DNA of 64,000 bases from Nucisporomicrobium flavum. Lineage in GTDB: Bacteria; Actinomycetota; Actinomycetes; Mycobacteriales; Micromonosporaceae. Positions 26,841-43,167 of this stretch are shown here, piece after piece. Numbering within the stretch: position 1 is the stretch's first letter; each line of letters opens with the position of its first letter. The position numbers were made by a program, and so were the translations under genes. The DNA lies in the NCBI RefSeq assembly GCF_016464385.1, contig NZ_JADMLH010000003.1:124001-188000 (forward strand). The letters are read 5' to 3'. Below the pieces are notes generated by a model. It saw only the letters and a list, made by a program, of their open reading frames with translations, was not told where the DNA came from and ran no database searches.

Positions 26841-27626
26841 CTACCGTTCGGCGATCCTCAGCATGTCGCCGGGGCGGACCGACAGGACGACGACCGCCCG
26901 GCCGCCGTTGACCGCCACGGCGACGCGACCGGCGGAGTCCTCGTACACGATGAGTTCGCCCGGCCCGGCGTCGCCGAAGGTCTGGGCGCGGCGGGCCTTG
27001 ACGTTGCCGACCAGCAGTTCGGGGCCGAGCCCGCTCAGCATCGATCCGCCCGCGGCGAGCTGCACGTTGCCGAACCGGTCGACGGTCACCACCTCGGCCT
27101 CGAGCCAGCCGTCGCCGACCGCCACGACCGGGTCGGCGAGCCGGACCACCGTGGCCGGGTCGACGGTCGGACCGGCGTCGGTCAGCGGGGCGCCCAGCGC
27201 GAGGCGGGCCGCGACGGGCGAGAAGATGTCGCGGCCGTGGAACGTGCGGGAGACGTCGCCGAGGAACCAGTCCTCGTTGGCCAGCTTCACCACCGTCTCG
27301 ACGCCGCCCAGCGCCTCGGCGGCCCACACCAGCAGGCCGTTGTCGGGGCCGACGAGGATGCCGTCGGGCGTGCCGATGGCGATGCCGCGCCGGTCGGTGC
27401 CGACCCCCGGGTCGACCACGGCGACATGGACGGACGGCGGCAGGTGCGGCGCGGTCTGCGCGAGCACCGCGGCCCCGCGCGCCACGTCCGCCGGCGGCAC
27501 GTGGTGTGTGACGTCGATGACACGTACGTCCGGAGCGAAGCGAGCGATCACGCCGTGACATGCGGCAACGAACCCGTCGAAAGTGCCGTAGTCCGTGGTG
27601 AGGCTGATCCATCCATAGGCGCCCAT
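26841..27626 (-). CDS. SAM hydroxide adenosyltransferase (DUF62 family)
   Basis: Member of the family that hydrolyses S-adenosylmethionine to adenosine and methionine using hydroxide, related to the fluorinase and chlorinase. It is 261 residues. The start WISLTTDYGTFDGFVAACHGV, the VDPGVGTDRR segment and FHGRDIFSPVAA supply the Asp-Arg-His set expected for the hydrolase rather than the halogenase. Its biological role is poorly known in bacteria generally. It lies 42 nt downstream of nei's start on the same strand and may share its transcript, and it is divergent from the LLM oxidoreductase. Confidence 0.9.
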   Translation of the reverse strand: MGAYGWISLTTDYGTFDGFVAACHGVIARFAPDVRVIDVTHHVPPADVARGAAVLAQTAPHLPPSVHVAVVDPGVGTDRRGIAIGTPDGILVGPDNGLLVWAAEALGGVETVVKLANEDWFLGDVSRTFHGRDIFSPVAARLALGAPLTDAGPTVDPATVVRLADPVVAVGDGWLEAEVVTVDRFGNVQLAAGGSMLSGLGPELLVGNVKARRAQTFGDAGPGELIVYEDSAGRVAVAVNGGRAVVVLSVRPGDMLRIAER

Positions 27627-27719
27627 GGGCGTTTACGTTACTGCGTCGGCACGCTGAGTGTGTGCCGGGGCGGCTCCGCCTCCGCGGGGTGTGTCGTCCG
27701 GTCTGGCAGATTTGGGGCC

Positions 27720-28652
27720 ATGCGTCTCGTCATCTTCACCGAACCTCAGCAGGGCGCCGGCTATGACGACCTGCTCCGGGTCGCCCAGCTCGCCGAGGAA
27801 GCCGGCTACGACGGCTTCTTCCGTTCCGACCACTACCTCGCGATGGGCGGCGGCGACGGCCTGCCCGGCCCGACCGACGCGTGGGTCACCCTCGCCGGCC
27901 TGGCCGTGCAAACCTCCCGCATTCGCCTCGGCACCCTGGTCACCTCGGCGACGTTCCGGCTGCCCGGGCCGCTCGCCATCAGCGTCGCCCAGGTCGACGC
28001 GATGAGCGGCGGACGGGTCGAGCTGGGGCTGGGCGGTGGCTGGTTCGAGGCCGAGCACACCGGGTACGGCATCCCGTTCCCGCCGCTCGGCGAGCGCTTC
28101 GACCGCCTCGAGGAGCAGCTCGAGATCGTGACCGGGCTGTGGACCACCCCGCTGGGCGAGCGCTACAGCTTCGACGGCAAGCACTACCAGCTCGTCGACT
28201 CGCCGGCCCTGCCGAAACCGGTCCAGTCGCCGCGCCCGCCGATCATCGTGGGTGGCGCGGGGAAGAAGCGCACCCCGGCGCTCGCCGCCCGCTACGCGGA
28301 CGAGTTCAACGCCCCGTTCGCCAAGATCGAGGACGTGTCCGGCATGGTTGACCGGGTACGCGAGGCGTCGGCGGCGATCGGCCGTACGAGCCCGCCGTCG
28401 TTCTCGGCCGCAGCGGTCCTCTGTGTGGGCCGCGACGACGCCGAGGTGGCCCGCCGGGCCGCGGCGATCGGCCGGGAGGTCGAGGAGATGCGCGGCAACG
28501 GCGGCGTCGTGGGCACACCGGACCAGGTCGTGGACACCCTCGGCCGGTACGCGGAAGCCGGCGCGACCCGCATGTACCTGCAGGCGCTGGACCTGAGCGA
28601 CCTCGACCAGATCGAACTCGTGGCGAGCGCCGTGGCACCGCAGCTGTCCTGA
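27720..28652 (+). CDS. LLM-class F420-dependent oxidoreductase
   Basis: Luciferase-like monooxygenase-fold enzyme of 310 residues, most likely using coenzyme F420, which is widespread in actinobacteria. Family signs are LAEEAGYDGFFRSDHY, the TSRIRLGTLVTSATFRLPG strand, GRVELGLGGGWFEAEH and PPIIVGGAGKKRTP. The substrate cannot be read from sequence. The ATG at 27720 fits the conserved N-terminus. It is followed by a strong terminator. Confidence 0.88.
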   Translation: MRLVIFTEPQQGAGYDDLLRVAQLAEEAGYDGFFRSDHYLAMGGGDGLPGPTDAWVTLAGLAVQTSRIRLGTLVTSATFRLPGPLAISVAQVDAMSGGRVELGLGGGWFEAEHTGYGIPFPPLGERFDRLEEQLEIVTGLWTTPLGERYSFDGKHYQLVDSPALPKPVQSPRPPIIVGGAGKKRTPALAARYADEFNAPFAKIEDVSGMVDRVREASAAIGRTSPPSFSAAAVLCVGRDDAEVARRAAAIGREVEEMRGNGGVVGTPDQVVDTLGRYAEAGATRMYLQALDLSDLDQIELVASAVAPQLS

Positions 28653-28665
28653 CGCGTCTCCTGCT

Positions 28666-28707
28666 CATTCCGCCCCGTCCGGTTACTCAACCGGGCGGGG
28701 TGGAATG
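28666..28707. terminator. Hairpin terminator after the LLM gene
   Basis: A 19-bp stem pairs 28666-28684 with 28689-28707 around an actc loop, with two wobble pairs. It starts 13 nt after the LLM stop. Confidence 0.75.
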
Positions 28708-28753
28708 TGTCAGGTTGGTGCTGTTGCCGGTCTAGATCGTAAAGTCGCGAACC

Positions 28754-29491
28754 GTGGAGATTGTCACCGCGCGGCTGGCTTTGCGCCGGCCCGCACCCAG
28801 CGACCTCGACGCGATCTTCGAGATCCACAGCAACCCAGAGTGTTGCCGCCACAACCCGTCGGACCTGCTGACTGACCGCGAGGACGCGAAGCGCCTCTTC
28901 CTGCGCTGGGACGACCACTGGCGGCGGCACAGCTTCGGCTACTGGGTGGCCGCCGCGCGGGACCCCGGATCGGCGACGGGCGCCGGGCCGGGGGCGATGG
29001 GCGCGGAGCCGGGGCCGGGGGGCGCTGGGCCGGGGGCAACCGGCGCCGGGCCGGGGGCAACCGGCGCTGGGCCGGGGGCGGCGGACGCTGGGCTGGGGGC
29101 GGCGGACGCTGGGCTGGGGGCGGCGGACGCTGGGCTGGGGGCGGCGGACGCTGGGCTGGGGGCGATGGGTGCCGGGCCGGGGGCGACGGTTGGCTTCTGC
29201 GGCCTGAAGTTCGTCCGCTTCCGGGAACGGGAGGTCCTGAACCTCTTCTACCGCCTCGACCCGGCCTACTGGGGCATCGGCCTCGCCACCGAGGCCGCGG
29301 ACGCCGTGGTGAAGTGGGCCGGTGAACACCTGCCGGAGTGGCCGATCCTCGCCCGCGTACGCCCGGAGAACGTGCCCTCGCAGAAGGTGGCCGTGCGGGC
29401 GGGGCTGAGCAGGGCGGACCATCTCGACGGGCCGGGCGAGGACGGGCCGGACTGGATGTACACGATCCGCTGGCCGACCGTCAACGGCTGA
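28754..29491 (+). CDS. GNAT family N-acetyltransferase with repeat-coded insertion
   Basis: RimJ/RimL-like acetyltransferase of 245 residues. The N-terminal strand TARLALRRPAPSDLDAIFEIH and the C-terminal core (VLNLFYRLDPAYWGIGLATEAADAVVKWA, with the acetyl-CoA loop near YWGIGLATEA) are normal. Between them, about residues 72-145 are a Gly/Ala/Pro-rich stretch of 7-residue units (GAGPGAT then GLGAADA) encoded by 21-bp tandem repeats at about 28975-29190. The insertion falls in a loop before the GFCGLKF strand, so the fold could survive. Substrate unknown. The GTG at 28754 starts the conserved domain. Confidence 0.8.
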   Translation: MEIVTARLALRRPAPSDLDAIFEIHSNPECCRHNPSDLLTDREDAKRLFLRWDDHWRRHSFGYWVAAARDPGSATGAGPGAMGAEPGPGGAGPGATGAGPGATGAGPGAADAGLGAADAGLGAADAGLGAADAGLGAMGAGPGATVGFCGLKFVRFREREVLNLFYRLDPAYWGIGLATEAADAVVKWAGEHLPEWPILARVRPENVPSQKVAVRAGLSRADHLDGPGEDGPDWMYTIRWPTVNG

Positions 29492-29821
29492 CCGGGACGC
29501 GGCGGGCAAACGCTGGAGCCGAGCGGCCGAGCGGCCGAGCGGGCCGAGCGGGCCGGAGCGGGCTGGAGCGGGCTGGAGCGGGCTGGAGCGGGCTGGGGCG
29601 GCCGAGCGGGCTGGGCCGACCGCGCGGGATCGGAAGCGCCGCGGGATGGGGAAGCGCCGCGCGGGATGGGAAGCGCCGCGCGGGATGGGAAGCGCCGCGC
29701 GGGATGGGAAGCGCCGCGCGGGATGGGAAGCGCCGCGCGGGCTGGGCCGGCCGCGCGGGATCGGAAGCGCCGCGGCCGAGCCGGCCGCGAATCCGCAGCG
29801 CCTCAGCCTTCAGGTTTCAGC
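29492..29821. repeat. Convergent intergenic region with 10-bp and 19-bp tandem arrays
   Basis: No gene. ggcyggagcg-type 10-bp units run at 29551-29600. Then gggatgggaagcgccgcgc, a 19-bp unit, is repeated about five times at 29643-29738, the first copy with one extra G. The arrays separate the 3' ends of the GNAT and lhr genes. Confidence 0.85.
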
Positions 29822-34393
<4,572 letters not shown>

Positions 34394-34646
34394 GGTGCCC
34401 CGGGGGTCCGACAAAAATGCCCGGCCCGGGGACATCCACCGGCGTCACCGGTCCGAATGGTGGACGCCGAACCGATCAGACGACGGGCATCAATCAGACG
34501 TTGGACCACAGGACGGACGCTCGGGCAGCGGCCTCGCCCGGCCGGACGGACCATGGTGCGGGTCTGGTGACGTGCGGCACATTGATGAACGCAGAGCGTA
34601 CTTATCGATCTGTCGATGCACACCGGCCCCATGAGCAGGAGGCTTC

Positions 34647-35474
34647 GTGAAACGCATCATCGCAGGGGCGCTGGCCGGGCTGGTCGTGCTCGGCATGGCC
34701 GCGTCCCCCGCCCGGGCCGCCGGCGCCGGCTACGTCCGGCTCGCGCATCTGTCGCCGGACACCCCGGCGGTCGACGTCTACCTGAAGTCGCAGTCCGGCG
34801 CGGTCGACGATCAGAGGTTCGACGGCGTCGCGTACGGCGCCATGTCGAACTACCTGCGGCTGCCCACGGGTTCCTACTCCGTCGCGATGCGCAAGGCGGG
34901 CGCCCCGGCCGGCACGCGGCCGGTGCTCACGACGCAGGTCACCGTGGGCGACGGCGGGGCGTACACCGTCGCGGGCGTGGGCCGGTACGCCGACCTGGGC
35001 CTGCGCGTGTTCAAGGACGACCTCCGGCTGCCCGGCCGCGACGAGTCGAAGATCCGGATCATCCAGGCTTCCGTACGCGCACCCGTGCTGGACGTGGGCG
35101 GCGCCAACGGTGCCACCATCGCCGACCGGGTCGCGTTCGCCACCACCACCGGATACCGCGCGGTGAACCCGGGCAAGTGGACGGTCAAGGTGCAGCCCAG
35201 CGGCGGCGGCGCGACCAGCGACCTGCCCTGCACGCTCGGCGCGGGCAACGTGTACTCCCTGCTCGTGCTGGACGGCGAGAGGGGCAGTCTCAAGCCGGAG
35301 CTGCACATCGACGCGGCGCGTCAGGGCGGTGTGCCGCAGGGTGGGGTGGCCACCGGTGCGGGCGGCAGCCGGCCGCAGGACCCGCTCCCGGCGGCGCTAC
35401 TGCTGGCGGCGATCACCGCGATGGTCACCGGAGGCGTGTTCCTCGCGCTGCGGCGGGGGCGGCGAACGGCCTGA
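34647..35474 (+). CDS. Secreted DUF4397 protein with C-terminal membrane anchor
   Basis: Exported protein of 275 residues. The signal peptide (KRIIAGALAGLVVLGMAASPARA) is followed by two related beta-rich DUF4397 segments (YVRLAHLSPDTPAVDVYL, then IRIIQASVRAPVLDV). The C-terminus has a hydrophobic helix and an RRGRR tail, a sorting-signal layout but without a clear LPXTG; PQDPLPAALLL is the nearest. Start GTG 34647 has aggagg upstream. The stop overlaps the class F sortase start by one base (TGATG), so the pair is coupled; the sortase may process this protein. Confidence 0.82.
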   Translation: MKRIIAGALAGLVVLGMAASPARAAGAGYVRLAHLSPDTPAVDVYLKSQSGAVDDQRFDGVAYGAMSNYLRLPTGSYSVAMRKAGAPAGTRPVLTTQVTVGDGGAYTVAGVGRYADLGLRVFKDDLRLPGRDESKIRIIQASVRAPVLDVGGANGATIADRVAFATTTGYRAVNPGKWTVKVQPSGGGATSDLPCTLGAGNVYSLLVLDGERGSLKPELHIDAARQGGVPQGGVATGAGGSRPQDPLPAALLLAAITAMVTGGVFLALRRGRRTA

Positions 35475-36136
35475 TGAAGGTACGCGCCCGCGCCGCCCTG
35501 CCCGTCGCGGCCTCCCTGCTCACCGGCGTCGTGGTCGGCACGGGGTACCTGCTGCTCCACGAGCCTCCGGGCACCTCCGCGCTCGGCCGGTGGGCCCAGG
35601 TCCCGCCGGGCATAGTCGGGTCCGCTGTGCCCGTACCTTCGGATTGGCCGGAACCGGAAGGTGTCGCGGACCCGTTCCGGACCGCCCAGCCGGCACTGAC
35701 CGGCCCACCGACCCGCCTGCGGGTCGCGGCCGTCGGCATCGACACGCAGCTGGAGATGCTCCATCTGGGAGCCGGTGGCGAACTGGTGCCGCCGAAGGGT
35801 GACGCGCGCGCCGGCTGGTACGCCGACGGCACCGCACCCGGCGACATCGGCCCCGCGGTGCTGGCGGGCCACGTCGACTCGAGAAGCGGTCCCGCAGTGT
35901 TCTATCGGCTGCGCGAAGTGGACACCGGCGACCGGATCGAGGTGACCCGCGGTGGCCGTACGGTGACCTTCACGGTGACCGCGACGGCCTGGTATCCGAA
36001 ATCCGACTTCCCGACCGACCGGGTCTACGGCCCGACTCCCGACCGCCAGATTCGGCTCATCACCTGCGGCGGGGTGTTCGATCGGAGCCTGCGGTCGTAC
36101 CGGGACAACCTGGTGGTCTACGCGGTGGCCGGGTGA
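35474..36136 (+). CDS. Class F sortase
   Basis: Membrane-bound transpeptidase of 220 residues. An N-terminal anchor (ARAALPVAASLLTGVVVGTGYLLL) leads to the sortase barrel. Catalytic residues are visible: H133 in LAGHVDS, C198 in LITCGG and R210 in RSYRDN. The class F assignment rests on overall pattern and on pairing with DUF4397, as is common in actinobacteria. It could anchor the upstream DUF4397 protein; whether it acts on the LPVTG protein encoded at 51.5 kb is open. Confidence 0.88.
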   Translation: MKVRARAALPVAASLLTGVVVGTGYLLLHEPPGTSALGRWAQVPPGIVGSAVPVPSDWPEPEGVADPFRTAQPALTGPPTRLRVAAVGIDTQLEMLHLGAGGELVPPKGDARAGWYADGTAPGDIGPAVLAGHVDSRSGPAVFYRLREVDTGDRIEVTRGGRTVTFTVTATAWYPKSDFPTDRVYGPTPDRQIRLITCGGVFDRSLRSYRDNLVVYAVAG

Positions 36137-36200
36137 TCGCGGTAGGCCAGGTCAGGGGCCCGCGACTATCCTCATGACGAAGCGAGGTGGGTGGGGGCCG

Positions 36201-39493
<3,293 letters not shown>

Positions 39494-39501
39494 CGTGCCG
39501 C

Positions 39502-39529
39502 CGGCCCGGGCGGGTCTCCGCCCGGGCCG
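39502..39529. terminator. Perfect 12-bp hairpin terminator
   Basis: Arms 39502-39513 and 39518-39529 are perfect complements (core ggcccgggcgg) around gtct, 9 nt after the M28 peptidase stop. Confidence 0.75.
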
Positions 39530-39643
39530 TTCGTCCAGCGAACGTCCAGTGCCCGCTGATATTCTTCTTCGGGTGATCGGCAGTAGTCAGCCGGGCTCGG
39601 CCCGGCTCCCCGTCCCCCGCCTCCTCGTCTCCTGGTTTCCCCC

Positions 39644-40960
39644 GTGTTGATCCTGGTGGGCGTGCTGCTCGTGATCGCCGTGACGGCCGTCACCGGCTAT
39701 TTCGTCGCCCAGGAGTTCGGCTACGTCGCGGTGGACCGCAGCCGCCTGCGGCAGGAGGCCGAGGCCGGCGACAAGGCCGCCCAGCGCGCGCTCGAGGTCA
39801 CCGAACGCCTCTCCTTCGTGCTCTCGGGCGCCCAGCTCGGCATCACCGTCACCGGACTGATCGTCGGCTACGTCGCCGAGCCGTTCATCGGCGACGGTTT
39901 GGCCGAGCTGCTCGGCGTCGCCGGCATACCGACCGCGGTCAGCATGCCGGTCTCGCTCGTGCTGGCGCTGACCATCTCGACCGTGGTCCAGATGGTGCTC
40001 GGCGAGCTCGCGCCCAAGAACCTCTCCATCGCCCGCTCCGAGGCGGTCGCCAAGGCGCTCAGCCGCTCCACGCTGATGTACCTCGCCGTCTTCGGCCCGG
40101 TGATCAAGCTCTTCGACCTGGCCGCCGCCAAGCTGCTGCGCCGGATCGGCGTCGAGCCCATCGAGGAGCTGCCCGAGGGCGCCACCGCGGAGGACCTCGA
40201 GCAGATCATCGCCGAGTCGCGCGCCGAGGGGCACCTCGACCCCGAGCTGTCCGCGCTGCTCGACCGTGGCCTGGACTTCCGCCGGCGTACGGCGTCCGAG
40301 GTCATGGTGCCCCGCGTCGACGTGCACACCGTGCAGGCGTCCGACCCGGCGTCGCAGGTCGTGGCCCTGCTCGACACGGGCCGCTCCCGCTTCCCGGTCC
40401 GCTCCGGCACGGGCGTGGACGAGATCGTCGGCGTCGTCGGCATCGCGGACATCCTCGCGGTGCCCCCGGCGGAGCGGTCCCGCGTACGGATCTCCGAGAT
40501 CTCCGTCCCGCCGCTGTTCGTGCCGGCCTCGCTGCGCCTGCCCGTGGTGCTGGACCGGCTGCGCGCGGGCCACCGTCAGCTCGCCTGCGTCGTCGACGAG
40601 TACGGCGGCTTCGCCGGCATCATCACGCTCGAGGACATCGCCGAGGAGTTGGTCGGCCCGATCCGCGACGAGGACGACCTGCCCGAGCCGGCCCCGGCCC
40701 GTCAGGACGACGGCTCGTGGATCGTCCCGGCCCGCTGGCGCATCGACGAGGTCACCGACGCCACCGGCGTGGACCTGCCCGAGGCCGCCGGCTACGACAC
40801 GATCTCCGGCCTCGTGATGGCCGAGCTCGGCCGGGTCCCGCAGGTCGGCGACTCGGTGTCGCTCGAGTCGGGTACGGCCCTCGCGGTGCTGTCGGTGGAC
40901 CGCCACGTACCGGAATCGGTCCGCATCTCGCTGCCCGCGCCGTCGGAGGTGTCGCGATGA
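39644..40960 (+). CDS. CNNM/CBS domain membrane protein (HlyC/CorC family)
   Basis: 438 residues. The N-terminal DUF21/CNNM membrane domain (~1-190) has LSGAQLGITVTGLIVGYVAEPF and VLGELAPKN signatures. A CBS pair (~200-335; VMVPRVDVHTV and ACVVDEYGGFAGIITLEDIAEELVG) and a CorC_HlyC domain (~345-430) follow. The family is tied to magnesium or cobalt homeostasis, though the direction of transport is debated. GTG start at 39644. The stop overlaps the next gene by ATGA; two unequal paralogues in tandem are common in actinobacteria and may form a heteromer. Confidence 0.9.
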   Translation: MLILVGVLLVIAVTAVTGYFVAQEFGYVAVDRSRLRQEAEAGDKAAQRALEVTERLSFVLSGAQLGITVTGLIVGYVAEPFIGDGLAELLGVAGIPTAVSMPVSLVLALTISTVVQMVLGELAPKNLSIARSEAVAKALSRSTLMYLAVFGPVIKLFDLAAAKLLRRIGVEPIEELPEGATAEDLEQIIAESRAEGHLDPELSALLDRGLDFRRRTASEVMVPRVDVHTVQASDPASQVVALLDTGRSRFPVRSGTGVDEIVGVVGIADILAVPPAERSRVRISEISVPPLFVPASLRLPVVLDRLRAGHRQLACVVDEYGGFAGIITLEDIAEELVGPIRDEDDLPEPAPARQDDGSWIVPARWRIDEVTDATGVDLPEAAGYDTISGLVMAELGRVPQVGDSVSLESGTALAVLSVDRHVPESVRISLPAPSEVSR

Positions 40961-42114
40961 GCACCTCCTGGGCCATCATCTGCTCCCTGATCCTGCTCGC
41001 CGGCAACGGCTTCTTCGTCGCGGCCGAGTTCGCCCTGGTCGCCAGCAAGCGCTACCGCCTCGAACACGCCGCGGCCGAGGGCAGCCGCGCGGCCCGCGCC
41101 GCGCTCGACGGCAGCCGCGACCTGGCCCTGATGCTCGCGGGCGCTCAGCTCGGCATCACCCTCTGCACCCTCGGCCTGGGCGCGCTCGCCGAACCCGCCA
41201 TCGAACACCTGACCCACCCGCTCCTGCACGCGGTGGGCCTCCCGGACGTCGCCAGCGGCGTCATCGCCTTCCTGCTCGCCCTGGTCGTGGTGACGTTCCT
41301 GCACCTCGTGATCGGCGAGATGATGCCCAAATCCTGGGCGATCACCGACCCGGAACGCTCGGCGACGATCCTCGCGCTGCCGTTCCGCACCTTCGTCCGG
41401 GCGATCCGCCCGGCGCTGGCCGGGCTCAACGGCCTGGCGAACGCTGCCCTGAAACCGTTCGGGGTGCACGCGCAGGACCAACTCGCCCAGGCGCACGGGC
41501 CGGAGGAGATGAACATCCTCCTGGAACGGTCGCGGGCGGAAGGGCTGCTGGAGGCCGAGCAGACGGAGCTGCTGACCAGCATGCTCAAGTTGCAGGAGAC
41601 CAAGGTCCGGGACCTGCTGATCCCGGACGACCAGCTGGTGACAGTGTCGCCGGGCTCATCGGCGGCGGAGGTGGAGGCGGCGTCGCAGCGCAGCGGCCGG
41701 TCGCGGCTCGCCGTGGTCGCGCCGGCCTTCTCCTCCCCAACCCCTTCGTCTCCCACCTCGGCCTCGAGTGTTTCGTCTCCGGCCACGGCTGCGGGCTCGT
41801 CGGTCCCGGCTTCGGGCGGGGCAGGCTCCGGGGACGTCGTGGGGGTCGTCCACGTCCGGGAGGCGGTCAGGGCCACCACCGCGGGCGTGCCGGCGACCGC
41901 CGCGCAGCTCATGGACCCGCCGTTCGATCTGGAGGCGTCGGTCACCGTCACGGACGCGGTGACTCGCATGCGCGCGGCCCGCGCCCAGCTCGCCATGGTC
42001 ACCCGGGACGGGGAAAGAGTCGGCTTCGTCGCCCTCGAAGACCTGCTGGAGCAGGTGATCGGCGAGTTCGACGACGAGACTGACCCGGTACCGGTGGGCA
42101 GGCGCATGCGCTGA
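40957..42114 (+). CDS. Second CNNM/CBS domain membrane protein
   Basis: Paralogue of the previous gene, 385 residues, lacking the CorC_HlyC C-terminal domain. CNNM domain signs are NGFFVAAEFALVASKRYRLE, MLAGAQLGITLCTLGLGALAEP and VIGEMMPKSWAI. In the CBS region a Ser/Thr/Pro-rich insertion (about residues 258-287, SSPTPSSPTSASSVSS) splits the first CBS motif, between LAVVAPAF and VVGVVHVREA. ATG at 40957 has ggaggt upstream and overlaps the previous stop. Confidence 0.88.
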   Translation: MSTSWAIICSLILLAGNGFFVAAEFALVASKRYRLEHAAAEGSRAARAALDGSRDLALMLAGAQLGITLCTLGLGALAEPAIEHLTHPLLHAVGLPDVASGVIAFLLALVVVTFLHLVIGEMMPKSWAITDPERSATILALPFRTFVRAIRPALAGLNGLANAALKPFGVHAQDQLAQAHGPEEMNILLERSRAEGLLEAEQTELLTSMLKLQETKVRDLLIPDDQLVTVSPGSSAAEVEAASQRSGRSRLAVVAPAFSSPTPSSPTSASSVSSPATAAGSSVPASGGAGSGDVVGVVHVREAVRATTAGVPATAAQLMDPPFDLEASVTVTDAVTRMRAARAQLAMVTRDGERVGFVALEDLLEQVIGEFDDETDPVPVGRRMR

Positions 42115-42197
42115 CCTGCCGAAGTGGGCGGTCCGTCCCGGGCCTCGGGGCTTCGTGTACCCCGATCTCGAGCTCCGGGTCTGAGAGGGGTGCGGGG

Positions 42198-42959
42198 ATG
42201 GTCTTCGAAAAGGTGCTGCGCGGGTTCGGCGTGGGAGGTCCCCGCGTCGACACGGTGCTCGCCGCCTCCGGCGCGTACCCCGGAAGCCCGCTGATGGGCG
42301 CGGCCCGCCTCACCGGCGGCGACTACGACGTGGCGGTCGACACGGTCGCGGTGGGCCTCGTGACCAGAGTCGAAGCCGAGGACGGCGACGCCCTCATCGA
42401 GTTCCACCGCGCGTGGGTGGCGGCGGGATTCACGCTGGCGGCCGGTGAGCATCAGGACATCCCGTTCACCATCACCCTGCCCTGGGAAACCCCCATCACC
42501 CACGCGTACGGCAATCGCCTGAGCGGAATGTCCCTCGGCCTGCGCACCGAGCTGACCACCGAAGAGCTGGCCGACGCCGGGGACGTGGACGTGCTCGCGG
42601 TCCACGCCCTGCCGGCCCAGGAGATGGTGCTGTCAGCCCTGGACCACCTCGGCTTCCACCTCCGCCACGCCGACGTGGAAAGAGGAGCAATCTACGGGGT
42701 ACGCCACGAGCTCCCGTTCTTCCAGGAGCTCGAGCACACCGCACCGCCCGGATGGCCGGTGAACGAGCTGGAGCTGACCTTCGTCGCGGACGCCGAGGGC
42801 GTCGAGGTGATCCTCGAGCTGGAGAAACACGGCGGCCTCCTGACCCGGGCCCGGGACGCGTACGGCCGGCTCCGAGTGCCGCACGAGGCAGCGGACGAGG
42901 GGGAGTGGGCTGCGGAGCTGGAGAAGGTCCTGCGAGGGGCGCTTGCAGAACTGGCGTGA
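42198..42959 (+). CDS. Sporulation-control protein Spo0M family
   Basis: Arrestin-like Spo0M protein of 253 residues. Family pattern: MVFEKVLRGFGVGGPRVDTVL at the start, GDYDVAVDTVAVGLVTRVE and a beta-rich core with PFTITLPWETPITHAYGNRLSGMSLGLRTEL. In Bacillus Spo0M modulates sporulation and interacts with cytoskeletal proteins; in actinobacteria the role is undefined. ATG at 42198 follows gagaggggtgcgggg. Its 3' end faces a tandem repeat array and the LysE gene. Confidence 0.88.
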   Translation: MVFEKVLRGFGVGGPRVDTVLAASGAYPGSPLMGAARLTGGDYDVAVDTVAVGLVTRVEAEDGDALIEFHRAWVAAGFTLAAGEHQDIPFTITLPWETPITHAYGNRLSGMSLGLRTELTTEELADAGDVDVLAVHALPAQEMVLSALDHLGFHLRHADVERGAIYGVRHELPFFQELEHTAPPGWPVNELELTFVADAEGVEVILELEKHGGLLTRARDAYGRLRVPHEAADEGEWAAELEKVLRGALAELA

Positions 42960-43167
42960 GCCTGCGTGAGTCGGCGGGAGCTGGCGTGCTTGCGGGAGCC
43001 TGCGGGAGCTGGCGGGAGCTGGCGTGCTTGCGGGAGCCTGCGGGAGCTGGCGGGAGCCTGCGTGAGCTGGCGTGCTTGCGTGAGCTGGCGTGCTTGCGGG
43101 AGCCTGCGGGAGCTGGCGGGAGCCTGCGTGAGCTGGCGTGCTTGCGTGAGCTGGCGTGAGCTGGCGG
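42960..43167. repeat. Higher-order tandem repeat in convergent intergenic region
   Basis: Built of 10-bp units (gcgggagctg, gcgggagcct, gcgtgagctg) and 8-bp units (gcgtgctt). A 66-bp block, 8+10+10+10+10+8+10, occurs twice in a row (43022-43087 and 43088-43153) with identical order. Confidence 0.9.
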
